This document shows positions 8,984-15,329 of a DNA stretch of 15,329 nt, one piece after another (positions within the stretch are counted from its first letter, which is position 1; each line of letters begins with the position of its first letter). The position numbers and the translations under genes were made by a program. This stretch comes from Patescibacteria group bacterium UBA6164 (GTDB taxonomy: Bacteria; Patescibacteriota; Gracilibacteria; BD1-5; UBA6164), in NCBI GenBank assembly GCA_002422305.1, contig DIUG01000065.1, positions 1-15,329 of the forward strand, in the 5' to 3' direction. The notes under the pieces were generated by a model that was not told the origin of the DNA, did no database searches, and was given only the letters and a program-made list of their open reading frames with translations.

Positions 8984-9773
8984 AAATAAATAAATGTTCA
9001 TGCATAATAAGTAAAAAATTTGCTTCTTTTGATTTATTTACCCAAAATCAAGTAGCTTTACAATTATGTTGTACCTTTATAATATCTTCTTTTAATACAA
9101 ATCAAGTATTTAAAAATCTCTCCATTACTTTGAATGCTAATGGTTGATACATTTTTTCTCTTCTAGTATCTCACATCAATACAGCACAATATTTTCATGG
9201 TTTTAAAACTCTATAACTCTCTTTTGCTATCTTTTCTATTTCATCACAAAATTTATCTATATTATGAATATTTGATAAGTCTTCTTTGATTTTTCAATCA
9301 CTGTATTTAATAATATCTACATACGGTGGATGCATCAAAACAAAATCTATACTTTCTTTTTTTAATTCTTTATTTTTTTCAGTAGCATTTCTATGAACTA
9401 TTTTTACTTTTCACCATTTATTTTTTTTCAAATCATGTTTTTCTAAACACTCATTTATTTGTTCCATTTCCATTTCTCAAAAATCAAGCAAACTTTCAGT
9501 CAAAGCTATTGCTTCTGGATTTATGTCATAACAAAGTAAATTCCTATTTAATAACTTAGCTTCAATTGCTGTTGTACCTCATCAAATCATAGGATCCAAA
9601 AGATAATCTCACTCTTTAGAATATCTAAGAATCAGATTTCTAACTACTTCTGGTGACCAGTTTCATCTGTATTTACTATTATGAGTAATCCAATTCCCTC
9701 TTCTAGGAAATGACCAAACAGTAGAACATTCTTGTTCAAAATCTAGTGGTGGTAATTTTAATTTTTTAGCCAT
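8973..9773 (-). CDS. DNA methyltransferase (N6-adenine/N4-cytosine type, HPPY motif)
   Basis: A 266-residue protein. The N-terminal segment VWSFPRRGNWITHNSKYRGN (19-38) then WSPEVVRNLILRYSKEGD is typical of a group of solitary DNA methylases. SAM-binding motif I follows as LLDPMIGGGTTAIEAKLL (58-75), with an acidic residue after beta2 (CYDINPEAI). Catalytic motif IV is HPPY (148-151), a variant of the usual (D/N/S)PPY, with VDIIKYSDG after it. LKPGKYCAVLMGDTRR resembles motif VI-VIII. The two central glycines of motif I are TGA TGA. The target sequence cannot be read from this. It lies just downstream of the R-M module and in the same direction, but an intervening terminator-like hairpin suggests it is a separate unit. 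It could be an orphan methylase or an extra member of the R-M set. Confidence 0.85.
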
Positions 9774-9849
9774 AAAAAAATACTTAAAAGTTATATACTT
9801 TATATATACTTATTAAATATTAATTTGCAAGTTTATTTTGAAAAATCCT

Positions 9850-9894
9850 AAAAACCTCTCTCTTTAATTCTCTCCCCTTATCAGGGGAAAGAGG
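9850..9894 (-). terminator. GC-rich hairpin with T run after the HTH/unknown pair
   Basis: Leftward of the unknown gene's stop (9902) lies CCTCTTTCCCC, TGATAA, GGGGAGAG and, further on, AGAGAGG followed by TTTTT. CCCC/GGGG with a flanking T-A pair forms a 5-bp inner stem around a 6-nt loop; CCTCT (9894-9890) can also pair with AGAGG (9859-9855) as an outer stem. It is a good intrinsic terminator. Its GC content stands out sharply from the A/T-rich surroundings, so it might also be a dispersed REP-like repeat. Confidence 0.6.
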
Positions 9895-9901
9895 CTACAA
9901 A

Positions 9902-10279
9902 TTAAACAGTTGATTCTAGATATTGTTTGAAGTATTGTTTTGGATTTTTTAGATATCAATTTACTTCTCAGATTTTTACATACATATATAAATCTACATC
10001 AGGTAAAAAATCTATATATTCATATAATAAATTATCTAATGGTTCTTTTGAAAAATACACATTTTTTAATTCATATCATCTGTTATCATCTACTTTTTCT
10101 GAAAAATACCAATCCCAATTTCTCTTTCATGGGAAAACAAAATTAGTCATATCAAGTTTATCTATTTCCTCTTCTGTTAATCATTCTTGAAAAACTAATA
10201 AACAATATAAATATTTAACTTTTATAATTTCAGTATAATTTTCTAAGTCATTATAATTGACTATTTTTAGGATTTTCAT
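9902..10279 (-). CDS. Unknown 125-residue protein overlapping the HTH gene
   Basis: The ATG (10279-10277) lies inside the end of the HTH gene, giving a 29-bp overlap in another frame, with AAGAAAAAG just before the start. The translation opens MKILKIVNYNDLENYTEIIK and is a soluble, acidic, Tyr/Asp-rich protein with no signal peptide or membrane segment. It contains TNFVFPGKRNWDWYF (65-residue region) and DFLPDVDLYMYVKIGEVNGY. I recognise no domain or catalytic motif. The tight overlap with a small HTH protein is typical of antitoxin-toxin operons, in which the second gene is the toxin, but this is only context. Five in-frame TGA codons are read as Gly. The gene is followed by a terminator hairpin. 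Confidence 0.7.
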
Positions 10280-10469
10280 CTTTTTCTTGTAATAAAATAA
10301 TAATTTCAAGTCAAAGAAAATCTAGGATTTTTTGTAATGATGGATTATCAAAATTTTTAGTTCTAATAGCTTTATAAAAATTTTGTTTTGAAATATCAAG
10401 AGTTACATAAACATATGATTGTTTCAAATTATTATTTTTCAAAAAATCTTTTATCTGTTTCTCTAACAT
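10251..10469 (-). CDS. Small XRE-like helix-turn-helix protein (possible R-M controller or antitoxin)
   Basis: A 72-residue protein. It fits the Cro/XRE fold almost end to end: helix 1 KQIKDFLKNN (4-13), helix 2 KQSYVYVTLDI (16-26), recognition helix SKQNFYKAIRTK (27-38), and NPSLQKILDFLGLEI (42-56), the conserved helix 4-5 of this fold. The last 15 residues are polar. It starts 50 bases after the stop of the DpnII-type endonuclease, with its own candidate promoter and a 21-bp dyad. If that promoter is right, the mRNA would be nearly leaderless, a trait reported for some R-M controller (C) proteins. It overlaps the next gene by 29 bp, which instead suggests an antitoxin. Only one TGA codon is present (in DFLG). 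Confidence 0.75.
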
Positions 10470-10473
10470 AATT

Positions 10474-10501
10474 ATTTTATTTACTTTTAAAATAAAGTCA
10501 A
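10474..10501 (-). promoter_or_regulatory. Candidate promoter of the HTH gene
   Basis: The minus strand has TTGACT (10501-10496) and TAAAAT (10479-10474) separated by 16 nt. Predicted transcription would start at about 10467, at or just inside the ATG (10469-10467), making the mRNA leaderless. The spacer equals that of the dam promoter candidate. Confidence 0.45.
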
Positions 10502-10516
10502 CTATTTTAGTTTACT
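10496..10516. promoter_or_regulatory. 21-bp imperfect dyad over the -35 box of the HTH gene
   Basis: The arms are AGTCAACT (10496-10503) and AGTTTACT (10509-10516), complementary at 7 of 8 positions, with a 5-nt ATTTT centre. It covers the -35 hexamer and sits just past the endonuclease stop (10519). It may be an operator for the HTH protein; see the similar 21-bp dyad upstream of dam. Confidence 0.35.
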
Positions 10517-10518
10517 TT

Positions 10519-11394
10519 TTATTTAATTAATTCATCTAAAATACCATTTCTCAACATAGACAAATTATATATATTTCAATTTGTTGAATTATAAGTTTCT
10601 TCTAATGGTTTCAAAGCAGTTTTCCAACCTAATCAATCAGTAATCCAAAACATTTGTATTCATTGATTTTGTAAAAATTTATACAAGTAATTGAATTCTC
10701 ATGCAACAGATTTAAGTTTACTTCCTCATCAACCATAAAAATTTGTTTCAAAAATATATACTTTTTCTCAAGTAAATATTGCGAAATCAAATCTCCTACT
10801 AGATTTATCACTCTCTACATTTACTCACCAATTTTCACTCATCCATTTAGCTGTTGCTTGATCTTTGTAAGCATATCATTTATTATCACAAAAATCCTTG
10901 ATGAAATCCAAAACTAGATTTTCCATCAAAGTACCACTTCTATTTTTACGAGCATTTGAATCAAGTCATGTTTCTATTCAAAAAACATAATCATTCAGAT
11001 TAGAAATATGTTTATTTTCAAATACATTTTTCAATCAACTTTCATTAAAAAAAGTAATTAATTTTTCTTCTATTTCTTTAGTTAGTTCAATTTTTTTATC
11101 AAACAAAAAAGATACATTTTCAATAACTTTAGTATTTTTGTTCAAGCAAATACTAAATTTTTCTCTTACAGCCAAAAGTATAGGTAATACTCACCTAGTT
11201 TCTGGATAAGTTTTCACTAATTCTATAAATTTAGCCTCTATGTCTTTTTCTCAAAGCAAAGAATTAAGTATGTTCAGAGATACTTTTATATTAAAAGTAT
11301 TGTTTTTGATTTTTGGAAAATCACAGTAAAAATCCCATGTGAAGATTGTGGGAGTGAATGTTGTTGTTAGGGTTTGGAATGTGTGCATATTCAT
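10519..11394 (-). CDS. DpnII/MboI-family type II restriction endonuclease (GATC)
   Basis: A 291-residue protein, the usual size for R.DpnII-like enzymes. Two blocks are diagnostic of the family: GLDSNARKNRSGTLMENLV (143-161) and FETNFYGGGGSKLKSVAGEF (215-234). The PD-(D/E)XK-type core is probably RFDFAIF (D203) with E216 and N218 in FETN. By family it cleaves double-stranded DNA at unmethylated GATC. The start is taken at 11394, 17 bases after the dam stop, with a second ATG two codons in. The adjacent GATC methylase confirms the module. Fourteen of 19 glycines are TGA, including the middle two of the GGGG run, so it is made intact only under code 25. Confidence 0.92.
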
Positions 11395-11411
11395 TTATTG
11401 TTATAATATAT

Positions 11412-12380
11412 TTAATTTCTATAGTTCATCACCACAATTTCATCAACTTCACCTCTACCACTCCCCTTACTATTAACATTTCTCCTTGCCTTAACTATTT
11501 CAAATCTATATCACTCAAATAAATTTCTTATAAAAGGAGTATTATGATTTGATAACATAACTTTACATCATCTTTTGTCTAGCTCTACAAATACATCTCT
11601 AAGTTTTGTTTGCATATCACGATCAAATCAGTTTTCATTGTAACTTGTAAAGTTTGCACTTTCTGTAAGTACATCGTATGGTGGGTCAAAATAGACAAAA
11701 TCTCATATTTTTGCTTTATCTAAAACATTTTCAAAACTTTGTAACTTGATTTCTGCTTTAGTTTTATTTAATAATTTAGAAGCATTAAGTATATTTTCTC
11801 TTTGTACTATATCTGGATTAGAGTATTTTCAAAATGGTACATTGAATTGTCATTTACTGTTTACTCTATATAAACCATTGAAACAAGTTCTATTTAAATA
11901 TATAAATCTTCCTGCTCTTTCTATATTTGAGAAATTTTTTAGTCATCATTCTAGCCTATCCCAAGCTCTTATTTCTTCAAATCTCTCTTTTGATATTTCT
12001 TGTATTTCTAAAAATTTTATTAATTCCTTTGGTTTTGATTTAATTATTTGATACAAGTTAATTAATTCTACATTTACATCTGATAAAAAACTTTTTCTCT
12101 TTTGTAAATTAAAAAATACAGCACCTCATCATAAAAAAGGTTCAAAATAATCATTATATTCCGTTGGTAAAAGATTGCTAAATTGTTTTATTAATTGTCT
12201 TTTTCATCATACCCATTTTACAAACGGTTTAGCATTTATAAAATCTTTATTAGTATCAAAAAAAATTTTAGCTTCACTATCATCTAAAAAATTCATATGC
12301 TCCCACCATGATTTAACTATGTGAAAACTTAAACCAAATTTAGAAGAAAATTCAAAACTTTTAAATGCAATATCAGTCAT
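11412..12380 (-). CDS. dam: Dam-family DNA adenine methylase (GATC) with N-terminal extension
   Basis: A 322-residue alpha-class (D12) N6-adenine methylase, protecting GATC from the neighbouring endonuclease. Motif X is KPFVKWVGGKRQL (51-63), motif I is YFEPFLGGGAVFFNL (78-92), the target-recognition region has YLNRTCFNGLYRVNSKGQFN (161-180), and motif IV is FVYFDPPYDVL (228-238). MLSNHN and the C-terminal VKARRNVNSKGSGRGEVDE are typical too. Related enzymes begin almost at KPFLKW; here about 50 extra residues precede it (with HIVKSWWEHMNFLDDSEAKI). An internal ATG at residue 29 is possible. A start further out at 12410 would fall on the candidate -10 box, so 12380 is preferred. It is first in an operon with the endonuclease. 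Confidence 0.93.
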
Positions 12381-12408
12381 AAAAATCAAATTAATTTTAA
12401 TTAAACAC

Positions 12409-12436
12409 ACTATACAATTTTATATAAAAAAATCAA
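12409..12436 (-). promoter_or_regulatory. Candidate promoter of the dam-endonuclease operon
   Basis: The minus strand has TTGATT (12436-12431), a 16-nt spacer and TATAGT (12414-12409), about 29 bases from the dam ATG. The -10 box matches consensus at five of six bases. Transcription would start near 12402. Confidence 0.5.
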
Positions 12437-12451
12437 ACTACTTTTTTGATT
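12431..12451. promoter_or_regulatory. 21-bp perfect-arm dyad over the dam -35 box
   Basis: The arms AATCAAA (12431-12437) and TTTGATT (12445-12451) are perfectly complementary with a 7-nt centre, and the first contains the -35 hexamer. On the minus strand it is followed by a run of T, so a leader hairpin is an alternative reading. An operator for methylase autoregulation or for the small HTH protein is possible. Confidence 0.35.
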
Positions 12452-12735
12452 CTTCTGTTAATAACATAAAAAATATATCAAAAATATTTTACCTTTAACT
12501 TTATTAAAGACAAAGATAAAATATTTAAAAAGCTATTTTTTTTATATATAATAACAATAATAGTTCAATTTAAGCAAAAAAGAATTATAAAAAAACTTAA
12601 ATTTTAATTTTTTTTATACAATTATAAAAATAATTTTGATTTTAAAATAAAAATGGTTATTGTATACAAGTTAAGTTTTAATATTTAAAAAATATTAGAA
12701 TATTAATTTTATTTATTTTTTTTTACATTTTTATA

Positions 12736-12930
12736 ATGAATACAGGTAAAGTAAAGTTTTTTAATGAAACTAAAGGTTTCGGATTTATAGTTGAGGATGA
12801 TACTAGTAAAGAATATTTTGTTCATATTTCTGGTACTGATGGTAATATTTTAAATGAGGGTGAAGAAGTAACTTTTGATTTAGAAGAATGAAATAGATGA
12901 ATGAATGCTGTTAATGTAAAAGTTGTTTAA
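12736..12930 (+). CDS. Cold-shock protein (CspA family)
   Basis: A 64-residue single cold-shock domain that binds single-stranded RNA or DNA. It has MNTGKVKFFNETKGFGFIVE (RNP1: KGFGFI) and EYFVHISG (RNP2: VHI), then LNEGEEVTFDLEEG and a short C-terminus; size is standard for CspA-like RNA chaperones. Glycine codon use is unlike its neighbours: six of eight are GGT or GGA, and only two, near the C-terminus, are TGA. Such proteins are usually abundant, so this probably reflects selection for expression. It is a single-gene unit with a long A/T-rich upstream region and a strong terminator 66 bases downstream. Confidence 0.95.
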
Positions 12931-12995
12931 AGACTAATTTTTATATTATTATAATTTAAATATATAATAATATAATAAAAAAGTTTAAACATTTA

Positions 12996-13036
12996 ATAAA
13001 TGACTCCTGTATAACACAAGAGTCATTTATTTTTAT
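12996..13036 (+). terminator. Terminator of the cold-shock gene
   Basis: An 11-bp stem ATAAATGACTC (12996-13006) pairs with GAGTCATTTAT (13020-13030). TGT and ACA inside the loop add 3 bp, and TTTTATT follows. It is the most convincing rightward intrinsic terminator in the window. Confidence 0.8.
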
Positions 13037-13212
13037 TCAATTATAATAATATATTTTAATTGAATTATAATTGTTATTATAAATTTCAAAATATTTAAAA
13101 AAATTGATTTTTTAAATATTTTATAAATAATCTCAATATATTTTGACTTATAAGCTAAAAAATTAGAAAATCTGTTGAATAAAAATATTGTTTGTTTATA
13201 ATATTTTTATTC
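13035..13212. repeat. Series of inverted repeats upstream of ruvB
   Basis: Beyond the csp terminator come three more dyads: ATTCAATT with AATTGAAT (13035-13042 / 13058-13065), a perfect 15-bp stem (13088-13102 / 13108-13122, 5-nt loop) and a perfect 13-bp stem (13177-13189 / 13200-13212, 10-nt loop). No gene is seen in 12931-13288. All stems are A/T-rich, so chance is a real alternative for the shortest, less so for the two long ones. Confidence 0.6.
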
Positions 13213-13225
13213 GTAAAAACTTTAG

Positions 13226-13231
13226 TATAAT
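13226..13231 (+). promoter_or_regulatory. Candidate -10 box of the ruvB operon
   Basis: TATAAT, 57 bases before the ruvB ATG, preceded by AG and lying 13 bases after the 13-bp dyad. No good -35 is found at the right spacing, so the call rests on the perfect -10 and location. Confidence 0.35.
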
Positions 13232-13288
13232 TTACTATCATCCATTTTTTTACAAATAAAGATTTAATAATATAAAAAGAATTCAAAT

Positions 13289-14293
13289 ATGGCAATAGAA
13301 TCATCAAAAAAAGAAAGAGTAGTTTCATCTACTGAAAAAGAAGTCGATAAATGAAGATTTTCAAATATTTTAAGACCTTTAAAATTAGAAGATTATGTAG
13401 GACAAGAAAGTATAAAAAAACACTTGTCTGTATCTATTGCTTCGTCTAAAATTAGAGGAAAAGCTATGGAACATGTACTTTTTTATGGTCCTCCATGATT
13501 ATGAAAAACAACTTTATCTAATATAATATCTACGGAAATGGAAACAAATCTAAAATCAACTAGCTGACCAGCTATTGATAAACAATCTGATTTGGTAAGT
13601 ATATTATCAAACTTAGAAAGTTGAGATATACTTTTTATAGATGAAATACATAGATTGAGACCTCAAGTAGAAGAAATACTTTATACTGCTATGGAAGATT
13701 TTGAAATAGATATTATGGTATGATCTGGAACTTGAGCACAAAGTGTAAAATTACCTTTAAAAGAATTCACTTTAGTTTGAGCTACTACTAGATTAAGTGC
13801 ATTATCATCTCCGCTTAGAGATAGATTTGGTAATGTTTTAAAATTAGATTTTTATAATATTGATGATATTTCACTTATTATTCATAAAAATGCTTCAAAA
13901 CTTGATTTATTTTTTGATGAATGAATTTTAGAAATTATTGCTAAAAAATCTAGATGAACACCTAGAATTGCAAATAGGTTATTAAAAATAGTTAGAGATT
14001 ATCATACTATATGAAAAAATGTATATAACTTAGAGAATCTAGAATCTATATTTAAAGATATTTGAATAGATGATCTTTGACTTGATTATTTAGATAGAAA
14101 ATATTTATATACTATATTAAATAATTTTAAATGAGGTCCAGTGTGATTAAATACTTTATCATCAGCAATTGGGGAAGAAGAATCTACACTTGAAGATGTA
14201 GTTGAACCATATTTACTACAAATATGATTTATAGAAAGAACTACTAGATGAAGAAAAATATCTGGAGCAGGAATTAATCATTTGCAAAAATAA
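13289..14293 (+). CDS. ruvB: Holliday junction branch-migration ATPase RuvB
   Basis: A 334-residue AAA+ ATPase, normal length. With RuvA it drives branch migration of Holliday junctions during recombinational repair. Visible are RFSNILRPLKLEDYVGQ (23-39), Walker A GPPGLGKTT (67-75), TSGPAIDKQSDL (91-102), Walker B ILFIDEIHRL (114-123), the RuvB hairpin MVGSGTGAQSVKL (143-155), sensor 1 LVGATTRLS (162-170), the arginine-finger region PLRDRFG (175-181) and sensor 2 RGTPRIANRLLKIVRD. The C-terminal winged helix ends with GFIERTTRGRKISGAG. Walker A reads GGT CCT CCA TGA TTA TGA AAA ACA, so two of its glycines are TGA. About 17 of 26 glycines are TGA. ruvA and ruvC are not nearby. A femAB-like gene follows 20 bases later. 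Confidence 0.97.
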
Positions 14294-14313
14294 TATAATT
14301 TAAACTAAAATAT

Positions 14314-15228
14314 ATGTCTATTTGGCAAACTAAAATATGGTGAGAAATGCTTTTAAAATCATGACAAGCAAAAAATATATATGAAATAAATTGAGTTTTT
14401 ATAGAAAAAAGAAAAGTATCTTTATGAGAATATTGACTTTTTATTTTATGATTAGAAAAACAATTAAATAAAGAAGATTTAAATAAAATACTAAATCTTT
14501 GCAAAAAAGAAAATGCTTTATTTTTACAAATTGAAAGTTTAGGGTATAATTTATCGAAAACTTTTACTTTAGAGGAGAATGAGCTAGAAAAAAAGGTGTT
14601 TAAAAAGTGATATTACAAAAAATTTATTACTCCATATACTGCAGTTATAGATACAACTTTAACAGAGGAACAAATACTATCTAATATGAAACCAAAAGGT
14701 AGATATAATATTAAATTAGCAGAAAAAAAATGAGTCCAAGTTAATGTGGTTGAAAAAAATGATAAAAATATAGAATTATTCTATAAATTGATGTTAGAAA
14801 CAACTTCTAGAGATTGATTTAATTGAAATAGTATAGATTATTATAAAACTTTTCTATATAGTTTAGATAATTCTAAGTTATTATTAGCTTTTTATGAATG
14901 AAATATAATAGCTTGATGAATATTTATATTTGATTCTGAAATTAGTATTTATTATTATTGAGCTTCAACTGGTGATAATAAATATAGAAATTTGATGTCT
15001 CCATACTTAATACAATGGGAAGCTATAAAAGTAGCAAAAAATATAGGTTCAAAAATCTATGATTTTTTATGAGTTGCATGACCAAATGAATTAGAAAGTC
15101 CTCTTTTATGAGTAACTGATTTTAAGAAAAAATTTACTAGCGATATTAGAAATGTAAGTGATAGTTATATTTATATTAATAAAAAATATAAGTATTTATT
15201 AATTCAATTTTTAAGAAAAATAAAATAA
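14314..15228 (+). CDS. FemAB-family aminoacyltransferase (peptidoglycan bridge type)
   Basis: A 304-residue protein with the double GNAT-like layout of FemA/FemB/FemX. Supporting blocks are FILGLEKQ and ENALFLQIESLG in the first half, PYTAVIDTTLTEEQILSNMK then KGRYNIKLAEKKGVQVNVV in the middle, LLLAFYEGNIIAGGIFIF and YYYGAST (substrate and fold core), PYLIQWEAIKVAKNIGSKIY, then YDFLGVAG and LLGVTDFKKKF near the end. Family enzymes add amino acids from aminoacyl-tRNA to the peptidoglycan stem peptide; which amino acid and which acceptor cannot be told here. It has no membrane segment and acts in the cytoplasm. It is probably in one operon with ruvB (20-base gap), with no known functional tie. 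Glycine, the usual donor in several Fem enzymes, is also the reassigned amino acid here; that is a coincidence unless shown otherwise. Confidence 0.85.
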
Positions 15229-15329
15229 ATATTTTAACTCTCATAGCAAAAATTAAAAACAAAAAAAAAAAGGAATGGATAAATAATCCAAACCTAAATA
15301 ATTGTCAAATGGTGGGTAATATAGGATTT
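15229..15329. other. Right edge, no gene identified
   Basis: About 100 bases with an 11-A run near 15262-15272. A leftward open frame enters from the right edge and ends in TAA near 15257, reading YYPPFDNYLGLDYLSIPFFF, but it is too short to judge. A small GGAT/ATCC inverted repeat is present at about 15277-15289. Confidence 0.3.

Larger units (their letters stand above)
12381..12735. other. Intergenic region between divergent dam and cold-shock genes
   Basis: No open frame of note on either strand in either code. The left end holds the dam promoter and dyad. The rest is almost pure A/T with short inverted repeats, including a 10-bp palindrome TTGTATACAA at 12660-12669 and AATATT repeats near 12690-12705. 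No clear promoter for the cold-shock gene could be picked. No Shine-Dalgarno-like sequence precedes its ATG. Confidence 0.5.

Noticed and set aside
9927..10190. Rightward open frames opposite the unknown gene
   Set aside because: They are antisense shadows of the recoded leftward gene with low-complexity composition.
12381..12410. Earlier Dam start at 12410 (MCLIKINLIF...)
   Set aside because: This ATG overlaps the candidate -10 box, so it would not be in the transcript; the ATG at 12380 is preferred. It remains possible if the promoter is elsewhere.
12660..12669. 10-bp palindrome TTGTATACAA as an operator for csp
   Set aside because: Short palindromes are frequent at this A/T content and it is not clearly aligned with a promoter.
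15272..15284. Small ORF after an A-rich GGA near the right edge
   Set aside because: The frame is ATG GAT AAA TAA, three codons only.
1..15329. Extensive gene decay: nearly all genes interrupted by TGA in the standard code
   Set aside because: The interruptions fall at conserved glycines and no TAA/TAG or frameshift occurs inside the genes, so this is recoding, not pseudogenes.
1..15329. Mycoplasma/Spiroplasma code (UGA = Trp)
   Set aside because: TGG is used at Trp positions, and TGA fits Gly in Walker A, Dam and HisRS motifs; Trp there would destroy the active sites.

Overview
The window comes from a very A+T-rich bacterium that reads UGA as glycine (genetic code 25). This points to the Absconditabacteria (SR1) / Gracilibacteria (BD1-5) branch of the Candidate Phyla Radiation. 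Almost every gene is broken by in-frame TGA codons under the standard code and becomes a full-length protein when TGA is read as Gly. The reassignment can be checked at invariant glycines: the RuvB Walker A loop, the Dam motifs KWVGGKRQL and EPFLGGG, the HisRS motif RGLNYYTG, and motif I of a DNA methylase. TGG still encodes Trp at expected sites, so this is not the mycoplasma code. All coordinates and translations here use TGA = Gly; genes end in TAA or TAG.

Layout. (1) 1-2360, minus strand: the N-terminal part of an ABC exporter, then a CNNM/CorC-type membrane protein with CBS domains. (2) 2453-7505: five proteins with type IV pilin-like N-termini in two divergent operons (4248->2453 minus; 4315->5570 plus) and one convergent gene (7505->5619). 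The last is the most striking object in the window: a pilin N-terminus joined to what looks like a complete seven-bladed Reg_prop-type beta-propeller. (3) 7527-9773, minus: histidyl-tRNA synthetase and a DNA methyltransferase with an HPPY motif IV, separated by a perfect 33-bp tandem duplication. (4) 9902-12380, minus: a DpnII/MboI-type restriction-modification module (Dam-family methylase, DpnII-family endonuclease), followed by a small HTH gene overlapping an unrecognised gene. Two promoters of this module carry 21-bp dyads over their -35 boxes. (5) 12736-15228, plus: a cold-shock protein, a hairpin-rich spacer, then ruvB and a FemAB-family aminoacyltransferase.

How it fits together. The pilin cluster probably builds a type IV pilus or pseudopilus with an elaborate tip, which suits the host-attached or predatory lifestyle proposed for this lineage; the propeller protein would be a candidate tip adhesin or sensor. 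The R-M module gives GATC-specific defence, and because its genes contain many in-frame UGA codons it can only be expressed in a host sharing this code. Housekeeping genes (hisS, ruvB, csp) are interleaved, so this is ordinary chromosome with an accessory R-M patch rather than a phage or plasmid. No tRNA, rRNA, CRISPR array, transposase or integrase was seen.
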